This document shows, one piece after another, positions 41,560 through 51,571 of a stretch of DNA of 64,000 nucleotides; position 1 is the stretch's first letter; each line of letters opens with the position of its first letter. The stretch comes from Bacteroidota bacterium. GTDB taxonomy: Bacteria > Bacteroidota > Bacteroidia > Bacteroidales > Dysgonomonadaceae. The translations under genes were made by a program, and so were the position numbers. The stretch lies in assembly GCA_023388315.1 (NCBI GenBank), contig JAEWGM010000021.1, positions 62,001-126,000 on the forward strand, given 5' to 3'. Under the pieces are notes generated by a model. It saw nothing but the letters and a program-made list of their open reading frames with translations, did no database searches and was not told the DNA's origin.

Positions 41560-43857
41560 TTAGAATGGATAGCCTATGGCAAAGTGCAGCGCCATATCGC
41601 GCCTTACATCCGGTTTAAAAATGGTCCACCTTTGCCCTGCCGGCATGGCAGGGTTGTGGGCTTTCATACCCACATCTAAACGCAAGAGTAAGAAGTTGAG
41701 GTTTAGCCTTATTCCGGCTCCGTAGGCCACGGCCAATTCTTTGTAGAAACTGCTCCATTCAAACTTTCCGCCGGGTTGTTCAACGTAGTCTTTTATCGTC
41801 CAAATGTTTCCGGCATCAATAAACGTTCCCAATTCAAACAACTTGTTTAGTTTGCGACGATACTCCACACTAAAATCCAATTTAATCTCTCCAATTTTGT
41901 TTCCGAAATCGAAGCCGGTGCTGTCACGGTTATAGGTTCCCGGGCCAAGCGTTCGTGTGCTCCATCCTCTTACGCTGTTGGCGCCACCGCCAAAGTATCT
42001 TTTTTCAAATGGCGGCACTTGGGAGTTGCCATAGGGTATAATTACCCCAATGGCGGCGCGAGCGGCCAGCGCGTTATTATCGTCTATATTGTAAATGGGG
42101 GCAAAGTCGATGTCTCCTTTTACATACTCGGCGTAAGGAATGCGCCATATCTCTTCTTGTCCGTCTTTGTTTGTTTTGCTGCCACCCAATGCCGAAACCA
42201 CGCGTGGAATCCATCCGGCTACTTCCACACCGGTGCGAATTCTTAAAGGAATTTTTGGCATATCGGCTGATGAGATGCGGTTGAAGTTGGTATAAGTGAG
42301 GTTGTAGGCGCTTCGCACAATCATTTGCTCTTCGTAACTGAATTTCAATATGGGGTTTGTTTTTTCGTCCAAATAACGCTCCTCGAAAAGCTCTGATTTC
42401 CAAGGCATTCGCGCATAGGTTATCCCGATGGGCTCCAACACATGGGCCATATGCCAATCATAAGACGACCATTGGAAACGGTTGGCCAAGTTGAAGAACT
42501 GACGGAAATACTCCGGCCTTTTTTGAAAATTTGCCCCTATAGAGAATTCGGTGGAAGCCGAGGGACGGTCTCGCAGGCGTTGCATAATCCACGGCAACAG
42601 TAATTGTGGAATATTAAGCGTGGCATCGGCGCCGTATTCGTAAAAACTTTTGTCGATGAGGTTTAGGCTGTCGCTCGTGGTAATAAATTCATACGCCGCG
42701 TTGAGGCGCACGCGCAAGCGTTCCCCTCCTTTAAATATGTTTCTGTGCTCATACATGGCACTGGCGGCGACACCCAAATCGCCTTGTGAGTTTGTGCCGT
42801 CAACCCCAAATTGCATATAGTGCATGTTGCCGGGAAATAAAACGATATTCGCGTCGATGTAATTGGAGTCGTTGGTTTCCACGGGCGTTAGGTTGATAGC
42901 GGTTTGATGTATTGGCCCCAAACTGTTCAGCGAAGAATAGGAACGTTCCACAATGCGGTCGGAGTACAAACGTCCGGGACGTAAAAAGGTGTTGTAATAG
43001 ATTGCCTGTGGCAACAAAAGTTGGTCGCCTTCGGTTACAATTTTCAACCCTCGGTGCTGAATGGTATCCAGCATGAAATGTTTGGTGGAGTCGTCCAAAA
43101 TTAGCCTGTCCACACCGCTTACAATGGTAACATCTCTGATGTAATATTGCTTGTGAACCGTGCTGTCCGACGGATTGTCCAACCCCAATGTGAGGTCAAC
43201 CTGGTGCGTTCCCACGGTGGTGTCGGCCAAATAATAAAAATTATCGCGCAAGAAATTGTAATATCCTCTGTTTCTCAACTGATTTGTCATTGAAATACGT
43301 CCTTTCTCAAGCACCTCCCTGTCGAAAATATCCCCTTCTTTAATGATATCCAACCGCTTTGTTTCGCTAAGAATATTGTAAATGGTGGTATCCACAGCGT
43401 TAATGGAATCGTGGAACGTGCGAATGCGATGCGGCTCGTTTCCTGTAACATCATAGGTAACATTGGCTTTTTTGTCTTTTTTTATGACAGTTGTGTCCAC
43501 TTCGGCGTTCAGATAGCCTTTGTTGTTCAGATGCAACCTTATTTGTTCCGCCGATATGCCGGTGAGCGGGTCACTGTAGAGCACCGGAGGCTCGCCATAC
43601 TTTAGAAGCATCCTGTTCAGCCATGTAGAATCGTTGTCGGGGATGTTGTACATGTGCAATTTGTATTTCCCGATTAAGGGAACGGATGAATTGGGCTTTT
43701 GCCGCAAATAGGAACGTAATTCCGATTTTTTAATGCCTCTCACATCGGATTTTATATCTGCTTTGTTGAGCAGATAACTTCCTTCGGGCACTTTTTTGGT
43801 GGCGTCGCACGCCACTAAAAAAATAAGCGAAATAAGGCAAAGTATATATTTATTCAT
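41560..43857 (-). CDS. TamA-like outer-membrane Omp85 family protein, lipoprotein type
   Basis: 765 aa. The lipobox VAC gives Cys17, so this is the lipidated TamA variant of Bacteroidetes (TamL). POTRA-like segments span about residues 25-400 (KKVPEGSYLLNKADI, GISAEQIRLHLNNKGYLNAEV), and the C-terminal Omp85 barrel includes FGGGANSVRGWSTRTLGPG (the RGW box of substrate handling) and ends in a terminal strand closing with GYPF. tamB lies 22 bp upstream on the same strand, so the two form the translocation and assembly module. Confidence 0.93.
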   Translation of the reverse strand: MNKYILCLISLIFLVACDATKKVPEGSYLLNKADIKSDVRGIKKSELRSYLRQKPNSSVPLIGKYKLHMYNIPDNDSTWLNRMLLKYGEPPVLYSDPLTGISAEQIRLHLNNKGYLNAEVDTTVIKKDKKANVTYDVTGNEPHRIRTFHDSINAVDTTIYNILSETKRLDIIKEGDIFDREVLEKGRISMTNQLRNRGYYNFLRDNFYYLADTTVGTHQVDLTLGLDNPSDSTVHKQYYIRDVTIVSGVDRLILDDSTKHFMLDTIQHRGLKIVTEGDQLLLPQAIYYNTFLRPGRLYSDRIVERSYSSLNSLGPIHQTAINLTPVETNDSNYIDANIVLFPGNMHYMQFGVDGTNSQGDLGVAASAMYEHRNIFKGGERLRVRLNAAYEFITTSDSLNLIDKSFYEYGADATLNIPQLLLPWIMQRLRDRPSASTEFSIGANFQKRPEYFRQFFNLANRFQWSSYDWHMAHVLEPIGITYARMPWKSELFEERYLDEKTNPILKFSYEEQMIVRSAYNLTYTNFNRISSADMPKIPLRIRTGVEVAGWIPRVVSALGGSKTNKDGQEEIWRIPYAEYVKGDIDFAPIYNIDDNNALAARAAIGVIIPYGNSQVPPFEKRYFGGGANSVRGWSTRTLGPGTYNRDSTGFDFGNKIGEIKLDFSVEYRRKLNKLFELGTFIDAGNIWTIKDYVEQPGGKFEWSSFYKELAVAYGAGIRLNLNFLLLRLDVGMKAHNPAMPAGQRWTIFKPDVRRDMALHFAIGYPF

Positions 43858-43879
43858 TTATAATATAATGGTTTACTCT

Positions 43880-46800
43880 TTATTTGTTTGTAGCCATCGG
43901 CCTTCTTTTCTGTTCCTCTTCTTCTCCTCTGCGGCCCCATCTGAATTTAAAAAGGTCTCTAAATGTTTTCGCTTCTTTGGTTACCACCACACCCACGCCT
44001 TGAGTGTAAGGCGCCAAGCGATAGAAGCGTTCGTTGGCCCGGTTGTAAGCGCGTAACATCAGCCAATTTCTGATGTCGTATTCCAATTCAAATTCACCCA
44101 TAAATGCTTGTTGGCCGGCAAGGGTGCTGTTGTCACCGTAACTCAAATTGGTTGAAATGCGCAATCGGTCGTTCATTAAACGGGTAGAAACATCCACACC
44201 CATTCTTACGTTGTTGAAAGTACCATCCGTGGATTGAAGATTGGTGCTTACCGACCAGTTATCGTTCAGCGCGCTGGCAAACAACGCGTCTAACCCTTTG
44301 GAAAGCATATTCGCGGTATAAGAAGTAACCATATTGGGGCCGAAATTTAAGTCGGGGGTTCCTTCGGCCGAGAAAAAGTTTCCGGTGGTAACCAAATAGG
44401 CAAATTGCCTGATTTTAGCTTCTTCGGTTGACACCAAACTGTTTACTCGCTGTTGGATGTCGCTGGAAGATTCAGGCAACTCAATGTCGTATTGCAGGTC
44501 CATTCTTTCTAAGTTGCCTCTCACTTCCAGCAAAGCGTTTACGGGAACGCGCGTATTGTTCAATTCGTAGGTGAAAATAGGGCTCAAGGTGGCCAAATCG
44601 GCCTTCACCTGATGGTAGGCGGTAATGTTGAACTGCGTGTTTCTTGGGTCTCCCATCAGGGTTACGGTACTTCCTTCCCGGATATCGAAATCGATGCTTC
44701 GCAACCCTTGCAAATTGTAATGGAACTTTCCTTCATCTATGATGTAATCTCCAAAAATGTGCACCGAAGGCGATGATTTGGAGTTATACCCAATGCTTAG
44801 TTCGCCCGTTCCGTTTACTTCAAGCGCGTCGCCGGTGGTGGGGTTTATGGTAACGCCCGCCCGCAGCAACGGGTTTAGATCGAGCGTGGCTCTCATATTA
44901 ATGGGAATGCCCGAGGAAACACGTGTGTTTATCCTGTTGTTATCGCTGTCGTCCAGCTTTCTTAAGAACGCGAGAGAATCAGATGGTTGAGGCGTGTTAA
45001 TAAAAATAACTCCGCCATATTCTTCGGCTTTGGCCGTTTGGGGAAGCGTTATAATCACTTCCGATTTGCTTTCGCTGGTAATATAGGCTTCGCCGTAAAT
45101 ACCCGTGGGTGAGCCGGTAACGTTTATGTCTCCGGATAATTTCAGGTTACCATAGGCCATTAAATCGGTTCTGGCTTCGTTATTCAACAGCATAAAATCA
45201 TCTAATGTGATGCTGGCGTTATACACCATTCGTCCAAAGTTGGAGTGCCTCAGGTTCACATTTAATGTGGCCGTGTGGTTGTTTTGATCGCGAATAACAA
45301 GGTTTGTTAATCCCACGTTGTCGCGGTTAACCCTAATAGTGTCTGATATGTAGTAGGTTACATTGGTGTAAGCGACTTTCATTACTCCTTCGTCAATCCC
45401 AAACCATCCTTCCGTAATCGGTTCGGAAATGGAGCCCGTAACGTGGATATTGGAATTGATGTGCCCGGATAAATCACTGAAAATATTCGGGGTAAATGGC
45501 CTGATGGCATCCATTCCGAAATGGTTGAGCAAAACGTTCACATCCATGGGCACTTTACTTTCTTTTCCGGTAGGCACAAATCCTTTTATTTCCAGATTTT
45601 TGTTTCCATTATCGATTAAAAATACGTCTAAATCAAGTCCTGAATTTATTTTATTCCAATTTGCTTCAACCTGTAGGGTGCCAATGGGATCGTTGTGGGC
45701 GGTAATGTTTTCGATGCGGAAATCCTTCGTTTCAATCATCCGGTTGCCCAATGCCTGATGCACCACAATATCTCCGTTGATTGACCCCGTGAAATTAGAG
45801 ATGTTAAACGCGGCTAAAATGGTTCCCAGCTCTGTTTCGTTGAAATAAGCCCTGACGTTTTCGTCGGGGTTCTTAGAAGCCACGCCTTCAATGCCGAGGA
45901 GCAACATGCCGTTTTCGCGGATGCCGAAATTGTCTATTTCAATGCGTTCTTTGCTTTGAGTGATGGTGGCTTCGTTGAAATCGATGCTTTTCCCGTTGAA
46001 TAACACGGTGGTGGGGTGAAGCCGAATGTGGGAGGTGAGCAAATTTTGCGCATCACGTAGGAATCCCATCGAAACCAGTAATTCTCCGTTGGATTGCGCG
46101 GCGTTGTTAACCACATCATAAAACAGGCGGTTATTCACAGAATCCGATGCAGCCACGGTATTTAGCCGTGCGTTTATATGTCCGTTATCTTGAACAAGAT
46201 AGGTATTGGCGTTGAGGTTGATGCCTGTGAGCGGGCCATTCTGCAGTCCTATTTTTGTTTCTCTAATATCGTTGGAGCCAAACATCAGGCGTGGCACGTA
46301 AGCATTTAATGAAATGGATTCATTGCTCACCATATCCACATTTCCTTTAATGGTAGCCGGTTCAATGTTGTAAAACGGCAGCGAGAAGGCGTAAGAAAGG
46401 TCTTCGGTGTTTTTTAGCAAAATGTTAAACTGAAAGTCGTTTTTGCCCCTCTCGGCACGTTGTTTGCGCGGTTGGTTTATCAACGATGGCAAATGCGGAT
46501 GCACGGCATACATCACCTCGGTAGCCACGGTGCTGAAGTAATAGTCGCCTGTCACTTCCGCTTCGAGGAACGACGACATAATTTGCAGTTTCTTGCCATC
46601 GCCTTCATCGGCAAAAGCTTGCAGATAAATGGGGCCGGGGTTGTAGATAAACGTGCTGTCTATCAACGACGCGCTGTCCACCACCAGCGTGCCCACCATA
46701 TTGTCGATGGAGTTGCCCGATAAATTCCCGTCGATGCGTGCCGTAATGGATGGACGAATCCAGTTCTCCGCCTCAATAAACGGACGAAGATCCATGCGGT

Positions 46801-48346
46801 CAACCGTGCCGTTCACAATGAAAGCCAGGTTGTTGCCGAAGGTGATGTCGGCGAACAAATTCAGTTTATTGAGTTCCGTATCGGTATTTATATTTGCCGC
46901 GATGTTTCTGCCGCTGTACGTTCCATTGAAATTCAGGTTGTTGTATCGGTAATTCTTATACAAGGCCGATACAATGCTTCCATCTGCCACAACGGTTAAC
47001 GGCGAACCTCTTCTTCGGGTGAGCTTGGCGTGCGTTTTCAACGTTACATCGTCAACGCCCGACTTTTCGCCAATGATGTTGGCCAACTGAATATTATCGG
47101 CGCTCACAGGCCCTTCAAACGAGAAGTTTTTAAACCCGTTGTCGGACAATCCAATGCCCGATAATGTTACATCGCCTTGCTGCGTGCGAACGATGCCGTT
47201 GTAGCGAAAGTTGCTCAGTTTGCCTCGTGCCTGCAAGTTCAGGTTGATGTTTCCCAGCGCCCGCAACTGCTCGGGCGAAGTGTATTTTGGCGCGCCAATA
47301 CGGATGAGTGCTTCCAAATCGTCCGCGGTAACGGAAATATCTTTTATATCTACATTTAAATCGCTTTGGGTGAATTTGCTGTAATCGGAAACCAATCCCG
47401 ATATTTCAACGTTGGTGTAGGAGCCGTATTTTACATTTATGCGTGTGGCCACCACTTTGGGCAGTTGCCCTTCTAAATCCACATCAAATGAAATTGGTTT
47501 TTTCAAATGCGCGAAGCGATCCGAGAAAATGGCGGCGTCTTGTGGGTCAATGGTTTCACTTTTTGCCGTGAGCATAAATTGCTTGCTGTAGGTGTCGTAT
47601 TGCGCTCCCGTAACCCATATGTCGGAATTGTTGAGCGTAAGGCTCACACGGTCGCTCCACAGTTTGGTATCTTCCGAGCGCACCATCCCTTTAAAATCTT
47701 CCACGCGAATGCCGGCGTACAGTTCTTCGAAATCCAAATTGTCCACATCGGCAATCAACCTCTTCATATCAAGGGAGTTTAGAGAGCCTTTTAGGTTAAA
47801 GTTTCTAACAAATAAGTGATCGGGATTAAAGTGCCCGGGCGTATGGGGCTGGGAAAGAATATCGAACCGGAGCGTTCCGTTCTTCAACCTTATATCGTTT
47901 ATTTCTATTTGCAGCGCGGTTTTGGTGGTGTCTTTCGGTTTATCGCTTTTAAAAGCGTCAATCACAAACTGAAAGTTAAAGGGCGTTTCGGGCGTTTCGC
48001 GGTTTACCTTGGCGGTAAAGTTATCCAGTTCCACTCCTTTAATAGACAGGGTGTTATCCAGCAAATTCATAATGTTTACGCGCGCCGTGAGTTTGCCGGC
48101 ATACAATAATGTGTCTTGCTGCTGGTCTTCCACATAAACCCCTTCTAATTGTACACGGTTGAAAAGCTTGAGCCGGATGCCATCGATGGACATCTCCGTG
48201 CCGAGGATGGGTTTCAATTTATTGAGTGCCAGATTGGCGGCATAGCCCTGCACTGATGGTATGCTAAACGTTAAAAAGAGTATGATATTCAGCAATATAA
48301 TACTCACGATAATGATTGCCAGTATGCGGATAATTTTTACAGCCAA
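43880..48346 (-). CDS. tamB: Translocation and assembly module protein TamB
   Basis: 1488 aa. A single N-terminal TM (about residues 6-28) is followed by a very long repeating beta region, the lipid-transfer groove of AsmA/TamB proteins, and a C-terminal TamB domain (DUF490) that includes VLMGDPRNTQFNITAYHQVKADL. The C-terminal strands end with WLMLRAYNRANERFYRL. It spans the periplasm and pairs with the TamA-like barrel encoded directly downstream, probably moving lipids or inserting outer-membrane proteins. Confidence 0.95.
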   Translation of the reverse strand: MAVKIIRILAIIIVSIILLNIILFLTFSIPSVQGYAANLALNKLKPILGTEMSIDGIRLKLFNRVQLEGVYVEDQQQDTLLYAGKLTARVNIMNLLDNTLSIKGVELDNFTAKVNRETPETPFNFQFVIDAFKSDKPKDTTKTALQIEINDIRLKNGTLRFDILSQPHTPGHFNPDHLFVRNFNLKGSLNSLDMKRLIADVDNLDFEELYAGIRVEDFKGMVRSEDTKLWSDRVSLTLNNSDIWVTGAQYDTYSKQFMLTAKSETIDPQDAAIFSDRFAHLKKPISFDVDLEGQLPKVVATRINVKYGSYTNVEISGLVSDYSKFTQSDLNVDIKDISVTADDLEALIRIGAPKYTSPEQLRALGNINLNLQARGKLSNFRYNGIVRTQQGDVTLSGIGLSDNGFKNFSFEGPVSADNIQLANIIGEKSGVDDVTLKTHAKLTRRRGSPLTVVADGSIVSALYKNYRYNNLNFNGTYSGRNIAANINTDTELNKLNLFADITFGNNLAFIVNGTVDRMDLRPFIEAENWIRPSITARIDGNLSGNSIDNMVGTLVVDSASLIDSTFIYNPGPIYLQAFADEGDGKKLQIMSSFLEAEVTGDYYFSTVATEVMYAVHPHLPSLINQPRKQRAERGKNDFQFNILLKNTEDLSYAFSLPFYNIEPATIKGNVDMVSNESISLNAYVPRLMFGSNDIRETKIGLQNGPLTGINLNANTYLVQDNGHINARLNTVAASDSVNNRLFYDVVNNAAQSNGELLVSMGFLRDAQNLLTSHIRLHPTTVLFNGKSIDFNEATITQSKERIEIDNFGIRENGMLLLGIEGVASKNPDENVRAYFNETELGTILAAFNISNFTGSINGDIVVHQALGNRMIETKDFRIENITAHNDPIGTLQVEANWNKINSGLDLDVFLIDNGNKNLEIKGFVPTGKESKVPMDVNVLLNHFGMDAIRPFTPNIFSDLSGHINSNIHVTGSISEPITEGWFGIDEGVMKVAYTNVTYYISDTIRVNRDNVGLTNLVIRDQNNHTATLNVNLRHSNFGRMVYNASITLDDFMLLNNEARTDLMAYGNLKLSGDINVTGSPTGIYGEAYITSESKSEVIITLPQTAKAEEYGGVIFINTPQPSDSLAFLRKLDDSDNNRINTRVSSGIPINMRATLDLNPLLRAGVTINPTTGDALEVNGTGELSIGYNSKSSPSVHIFGDYIIDEGKFHYNLQGLRSIDFDIREGSTVTLMGDPRNTQFNITAYHQVKADLATLSPIFTYELNNTRVPVNALLEVRGNLERMDLQYDIELPESSSDIQQRVNSLVSTEEAKIRQFAYLVTTGNFFSAEGTPDLNFGPNMVTSYTANMLSKGLDALFASALNDNWSVSTNLQSTDGTFNNVRMGVDVSTRLMNDRLRISTNLSYGDNSTLAGQQAFMGEFELEYDIRNWLMLRAYNRANERFYRLAPYTQGVGVVVTKEAKTFRDLFKFRWGRRGEEEEQKRRPMATNK

Positions 48347-48556
48347 TTGCTTTGCGGTTTTAATAAAAATGGTTTAAACACGTAAAATTACAAAATAAAA
48401 TATTTATTGCCTTTGTTTTTAACAAAAATAGAGAAATATTTCGGCAATTCAAGGTTTTGGGTTCAATGTTTAAGGTTTAGCGTTCCGGGTCCGGTATTTT
48501 GGATTCTTAAAACCTTAAACTTTACCCTTCCGTTTCTTCATTTCGCTCTTTTTCGT

Positions 48557-48564
48557 TATTTTTG
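48557..48564 (+). promoter_or_regulatory. Probable -7 element of the holB-ricT-gldH operon
   Basis: TATTTTTG (TAnnTTTG) 24 bp before the holB start. Confidence 0.55.
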
Positions 48565-48587
48565 CATCATCAACAGAACCGCACAGC

Positions 48588-49697
48588 ATGTATTTTCGCG
48601 ATATTATAGGGCTCCACGATGTAAAAAAACATTTAATCGATTCCGTGCAACGCGGATTGGTGCCGCACGCGCGCATATTTTACGGCCCCGAGGGCGTGGG
48701 TAAATTGCCGCTGGCCATTGCGTATGCCCGGTATTTAAATTGCGAAAACCGCCAATCGGAAGACGCCTGCGGCGAATGCCCGTCGTGTCAGAAATTCGAT
48801 AAACTGGCGCACCCCGATTTACATTTCGTGTTTCCGGTGGTGAAATCCAAAGTGTGCGACGAGTACTTGCCGCAATGGCGCGAATTTCTGCTGCAAAACG
48901 CTTACTTCAACCTAAACGGATGGCTCAATTTTATTGACGCGCAAAACGCGCAGGGATTGATTTATTCCAAAGAAAGCGACGAAATCATTCGCAAACTCAA
49001 CTTAAAAGTTTACGAGGCTCGCTACAAAGTTATGGTGGTGTGGCTACCCGAAAAAATGCACGAAGCCTGCGCCAATAAACTGTTGAAAATGATTGAGGAA
49101 CCACCTCAACACACCGTTTTTTTATTGGTGTCGGAAGACATGGAAAACGTGTTGCAAACCATCCGCTCCCGATGTCAACCTTTGCACATAAGAGCGATAG
49201 AGCAGTCGGAAATGGTGGCTGCCATTAGCCGCAAAATGGGGTTGGATGCCGAAAGTGCCAAAGCGGTGGCACACATTGCCAACGGCAGTTTTTCGCGGGC
49301 AATGGAAATTGTGCAATCGACCGACGAAACGAAATATTTTTTCGATCTTTTCAAGAAAATGATGCGCGCGTCGGTTTCTCGCAATATCACCTCGGTAAAA
49401 GAAGTGGCGTTGGAATTGGCGGGCATTGGGCGAGAAATGCAAAAAAGTTTTCTGTTGTACTCGTTGAGGATGTTTCGCGAATACTTTGTGAGCAACCTCC
49501 ATCAACCCGAAATGGTGTATTTAAACAGCGAAGAGTGGCAATTTGGCGAACGCTTCGCCCCGTTTATAAACGAAAAAAACATACAAGAATTTACTGAAGA
49601 ATTTTCACTGGCACACCGACAAATTGAACAAAACGGCAACGCGAAAATTATTTTTCTCGACCTTTGCCTGAAAACCACGGTGTTGCTGAAAAAATAA
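48588..49697 (+). CDS. holB: DNA polymerase III subunit delta'
   Basis: 369 aa. A clamp-loader AAA+ domain is seen as IIGLHDVKKHLIDSV then FYGPEGVGKLPLA, whose P-loop lacks the usual S/T, as expected for the non-hydrolysing delta' subunit. The zinc module has cysteines in ACGECPSCQKF. LLKMIEEPPQHTVFLL and TIRSRCQPL are the sensor region of the family. The C-terminal collar is helical. It works in loading the sliding clamp. Confidence 0.93.
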   Translation: MYFRDIIGLHDVKKHLIDSVQRGLVPHARIFYGPEGVGKLPLAIAYARYLNCENRQSEDACGECPSCQKFDKLAHPDLHFVFPVVKSKVCDEYLPQWREFLLQNAYFNLNGWLNFIDAQNAQGLIYSKESDEIIRKLNLKVYEARYKVMVVWLPEKMHEACANKLLKMIEEPPQHTVFLLVSEDMENVLQTIRSRCQPLHIRAIEQSEMVAAISRKMGLDAESAKAVAHIANGSFSRAMEIVQSTDETKYFFDLFKKMMRASVSRNITSVKEVALELAGIGREMQKSFLLYSLRMFREYFVSNLHQPEMVYLNSEEWQFGERFAPFINEKNIQEFTEEFSLAHRQIEQNGNAKIIFLDLCLKTTVLLKK

Positions 49698-49760
49698 ACA
49701 AGCGTCAGAGATTGAGCAAAAAATCGTTCTCTGCCACGCTTCAATAACAAAAAAATCATT

Positions 49761-50978
49761 ATGGATAAAGAAATATTAGCCGATAAATTAGCCGACATTG
49801 TTCCCGATCCGACAATTAAGCTCAAACATAAAAAATGTTGTGGAGGCTGCATGAAGCATTCCAACAAGTTGCACACCTTTGATTGGTTGCACGATTTTCC
49901 CGAATTGCAAGACGCCACAAAAATGGTGGAAGTGCAATTTAAGAACACCCGCAAAGGATATTACATTAACTCAAACAATTTGGAACTGCATCAAGGTGAT
50001 GTGGTGGCCGTGGAAGCAATGTCGGGGCACGACATTGGCACCGTTACGCTCACCGGAAAGTTGGTGGAGTTGCAAATGAAAAAGAACAATTATCGCGGTG
50101 AGGACGGGAATGGTTCGCTTAAACGTGTGTATCGCGTGGCGCGAGCAAGTGATTTGGAGAAATATGAGCAAGCCAAAGCCCGCGAGCAGCAAACCATGAT
50201 TCGTTCGCGTGAAATTAGCGAAGAATTGGGGCTGCAAATGAAAATTGGCGACGTGGAATACCAAGGCGATGGCAACAAAGCCATCTTCTACTACATTGCC
50301 GATGAGCGGGTTGACTTCCGCCAGCTGATTAAAGTGTTGGCCGCGGAGTTCAAAGTGAAAATTGAAATGAAACAAATCGGTGCCCGTCAGGAAGCGGGCC
50401 GCATTGGCGGCGTGGGGCCTTGCGGGCGTGAGTTGTGTTGCAGCAGCTGGATATCGAATTTCGTATCGGTTTCCACTTCCGCCGCGCGCTGTCAGGATAT
50501 TTCCATTAACCCGCAAAAGCTGGCGGGACAATGCGGAAAACTGAAATGTTGCATGAACTACGAAGTGGATACGTATGTGGAGGCGCAGCGCAAACTTCCG
50601 TCGCGAGAAATTGTGTTGGAAACCAAAGACGCGGATTTCTACCATTTTAAGACCGATATCCTTGCCGGATTAATCACGTATTCAACCGATAAGCATAACG
50701 CCGCTAATTTGGTAACCATTCCCAAAGAAAGGGCTTTTGAGGTGATTTCGATGAACAAACGCGGACAAAAGCCTCAAAATTTGGGGGTATACACAGAGGA
50801 AAAATCAACCCAAGAGCCCACTTTTACCGGCGATATTTTGGATGAAAGCATCACCCGGTTTGATACAGCGCAGCCAAAAAAACAAGCGGCAAAAAGACGT
50901 AAGCCAAGAAAAAAACGCCCGCAAAACCGCAACAATAATCCGGGAAAACCTTCGCCACCACGTCGGAATGAAAAATAA
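49761..50978 (+). CDS. ricT: PSP1-domain protein RicT (YaaT-like)
   Basis: 405 aa. The PSP1 domain spans about residues 55-300 and has the cysteine-rich block GPCGRELCCSSW, then LAGQCGKLKCCMNYE, in which Cys residues bind an iron-sulfur cluster in RicT. An N-terminal KKCCGGC may add to this. The C-terminal 50 residues are a basic, low-complexity tail (KKQAAKRRKPRKKRPQNR). In Bacillus the Ric complex acts with RNase Y; in Bacteroidetes the role is less clear. gldH overlaps its end by 11 bp. Confidence 0.9.
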   Translation: MDKEILADKLADIVPDPTIKLKHKKCCGGCMKHSNKLHTFDWLHDFPELQDATKMVEVQFKNTRKGYYINSNNLELHQGDVVAVEAMSGHDIGTVTLTGKLVELQMKKNNYRGEDGNGSLKRVYRVARASDLEKYEQAKAREQQTMIRSREISEELGLQMKIGDVEYQGDGNKAIFYYIADERVDFRQLIKVLAAEFKVKIEMKQIGARQEAGRIGGVGPCGRELCCSSWISNFVSVSTSAARCQDISINPQKLAGQCGKLKCCMNYEVDTYVEAQRKLPSREIVLETKDADFYHFKTDILAGLITYSTDKHNAANLVTIPKERAFEVISMNKRGQKPQNLGVYTEEKSTQEPTFTGDILDESITRFDTAQPKKQAAKRRKPRKKRPQNRNNNPGKPSPPRRNEK

Positions 50979-51435
50979 AGCGTTGTACCTCTTGGCAATT
51001 GTGGCATTGCTTTTTTCGTGTACACAAGGCGAAGCCTATTATCGGTTTCATCACCTGAAAAATGGGCAATGGCACCAAGATTCCGTGTTGGTTTTTAAGA
51101 TGGACTCGCTGTCTTTTAACCCTGTGTCGCGGTACGATGTTTCATTGGAATTTGCCGAGAACAGCCGCTATGCTTATCGTGATTGCTGGGTGTATATTCG
51201 CCACAACCTTACCGATACGGTTTTCCATACGGATTCCTTGCAAATTATATTGTCGGACGAGTTCGGGAAACCCATCGGCAGCGGGGTGGGAGGGCTGTAT
51301 CAACTTTCTGTTCCGTATGTTTCATCCATCGTGTTAGATACCGCACGGGTGTACGAAATGCATATTCGCCACGCTATGCGCGATGAGTGGCTGCAAGGCG
51401 TTGAGAAAGTAGGCGTGAAAGTTATGGAGAGGTGA
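50968..51435 (+). CDS. gldH: Gliding motility lipoprotein GldH-like
   Basis: 155 aa from the ATG at 50968. An upstream in-frame ATG at 50842 would overlap ricT by 137 bp and lacks a signal peptide. The lipobox LFSC gives Cys18. Family features are YYRFHHLKNGQWHQDSVLVF, SRYDVSLEFAENSRYAYRD and the C-terminal HAMRDEWLQGVEKVGVKV. GldH is part of the gliding and type IX secretion set in Flavobacteria, but its homologues also occur in non-gliding Bacteroidales. Confidence 0.85.
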   Translation: MKNKALYLLAIVALLFSCTQGEAYYRFHHLKNGQWHQDSVLVFKMDSLSFNPVSRYDVSLEFAENSRYAYRDCWVYIRHNLTDTVFHTDSLQIILSDEFGKPIGSGVGGLYQLSVPYVSSIVLDTARVYEMHIRHAMRDEWLQGVEKVGVKVMER

Positions 51436-51570
51436 TGGGTGCTGGATGTTGGGTGCTGGGTGCTGGATGTTGGGTGACATGGATGCTGCATCGCACCCCT
51501 TCTTTACTTCTCTACTTCTTCTAACTTCTAATTTCTAACTTCTAATTTCTAATTTCTAATTTCCAACTTC
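51436..51570. repeat. Low-complexity tandem repeats between gldH and the GH57 gene
   Basis: GGGTGCTGGATGTT occurs twice with partial copies at about 51436-51478, followed from about 51507 by repeats of CTTCTAAYTT and CTAATTT. The gap holds no gene. Confidence 0.9.
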
Positions 51571-51571
51571 T

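Noticed and set aside
49971..50645. 224-codon antisense frame over ricT
   Set aside because: Shadow of the ricT reading frame; the Cys-rich PSP1 domain is on the other strand.
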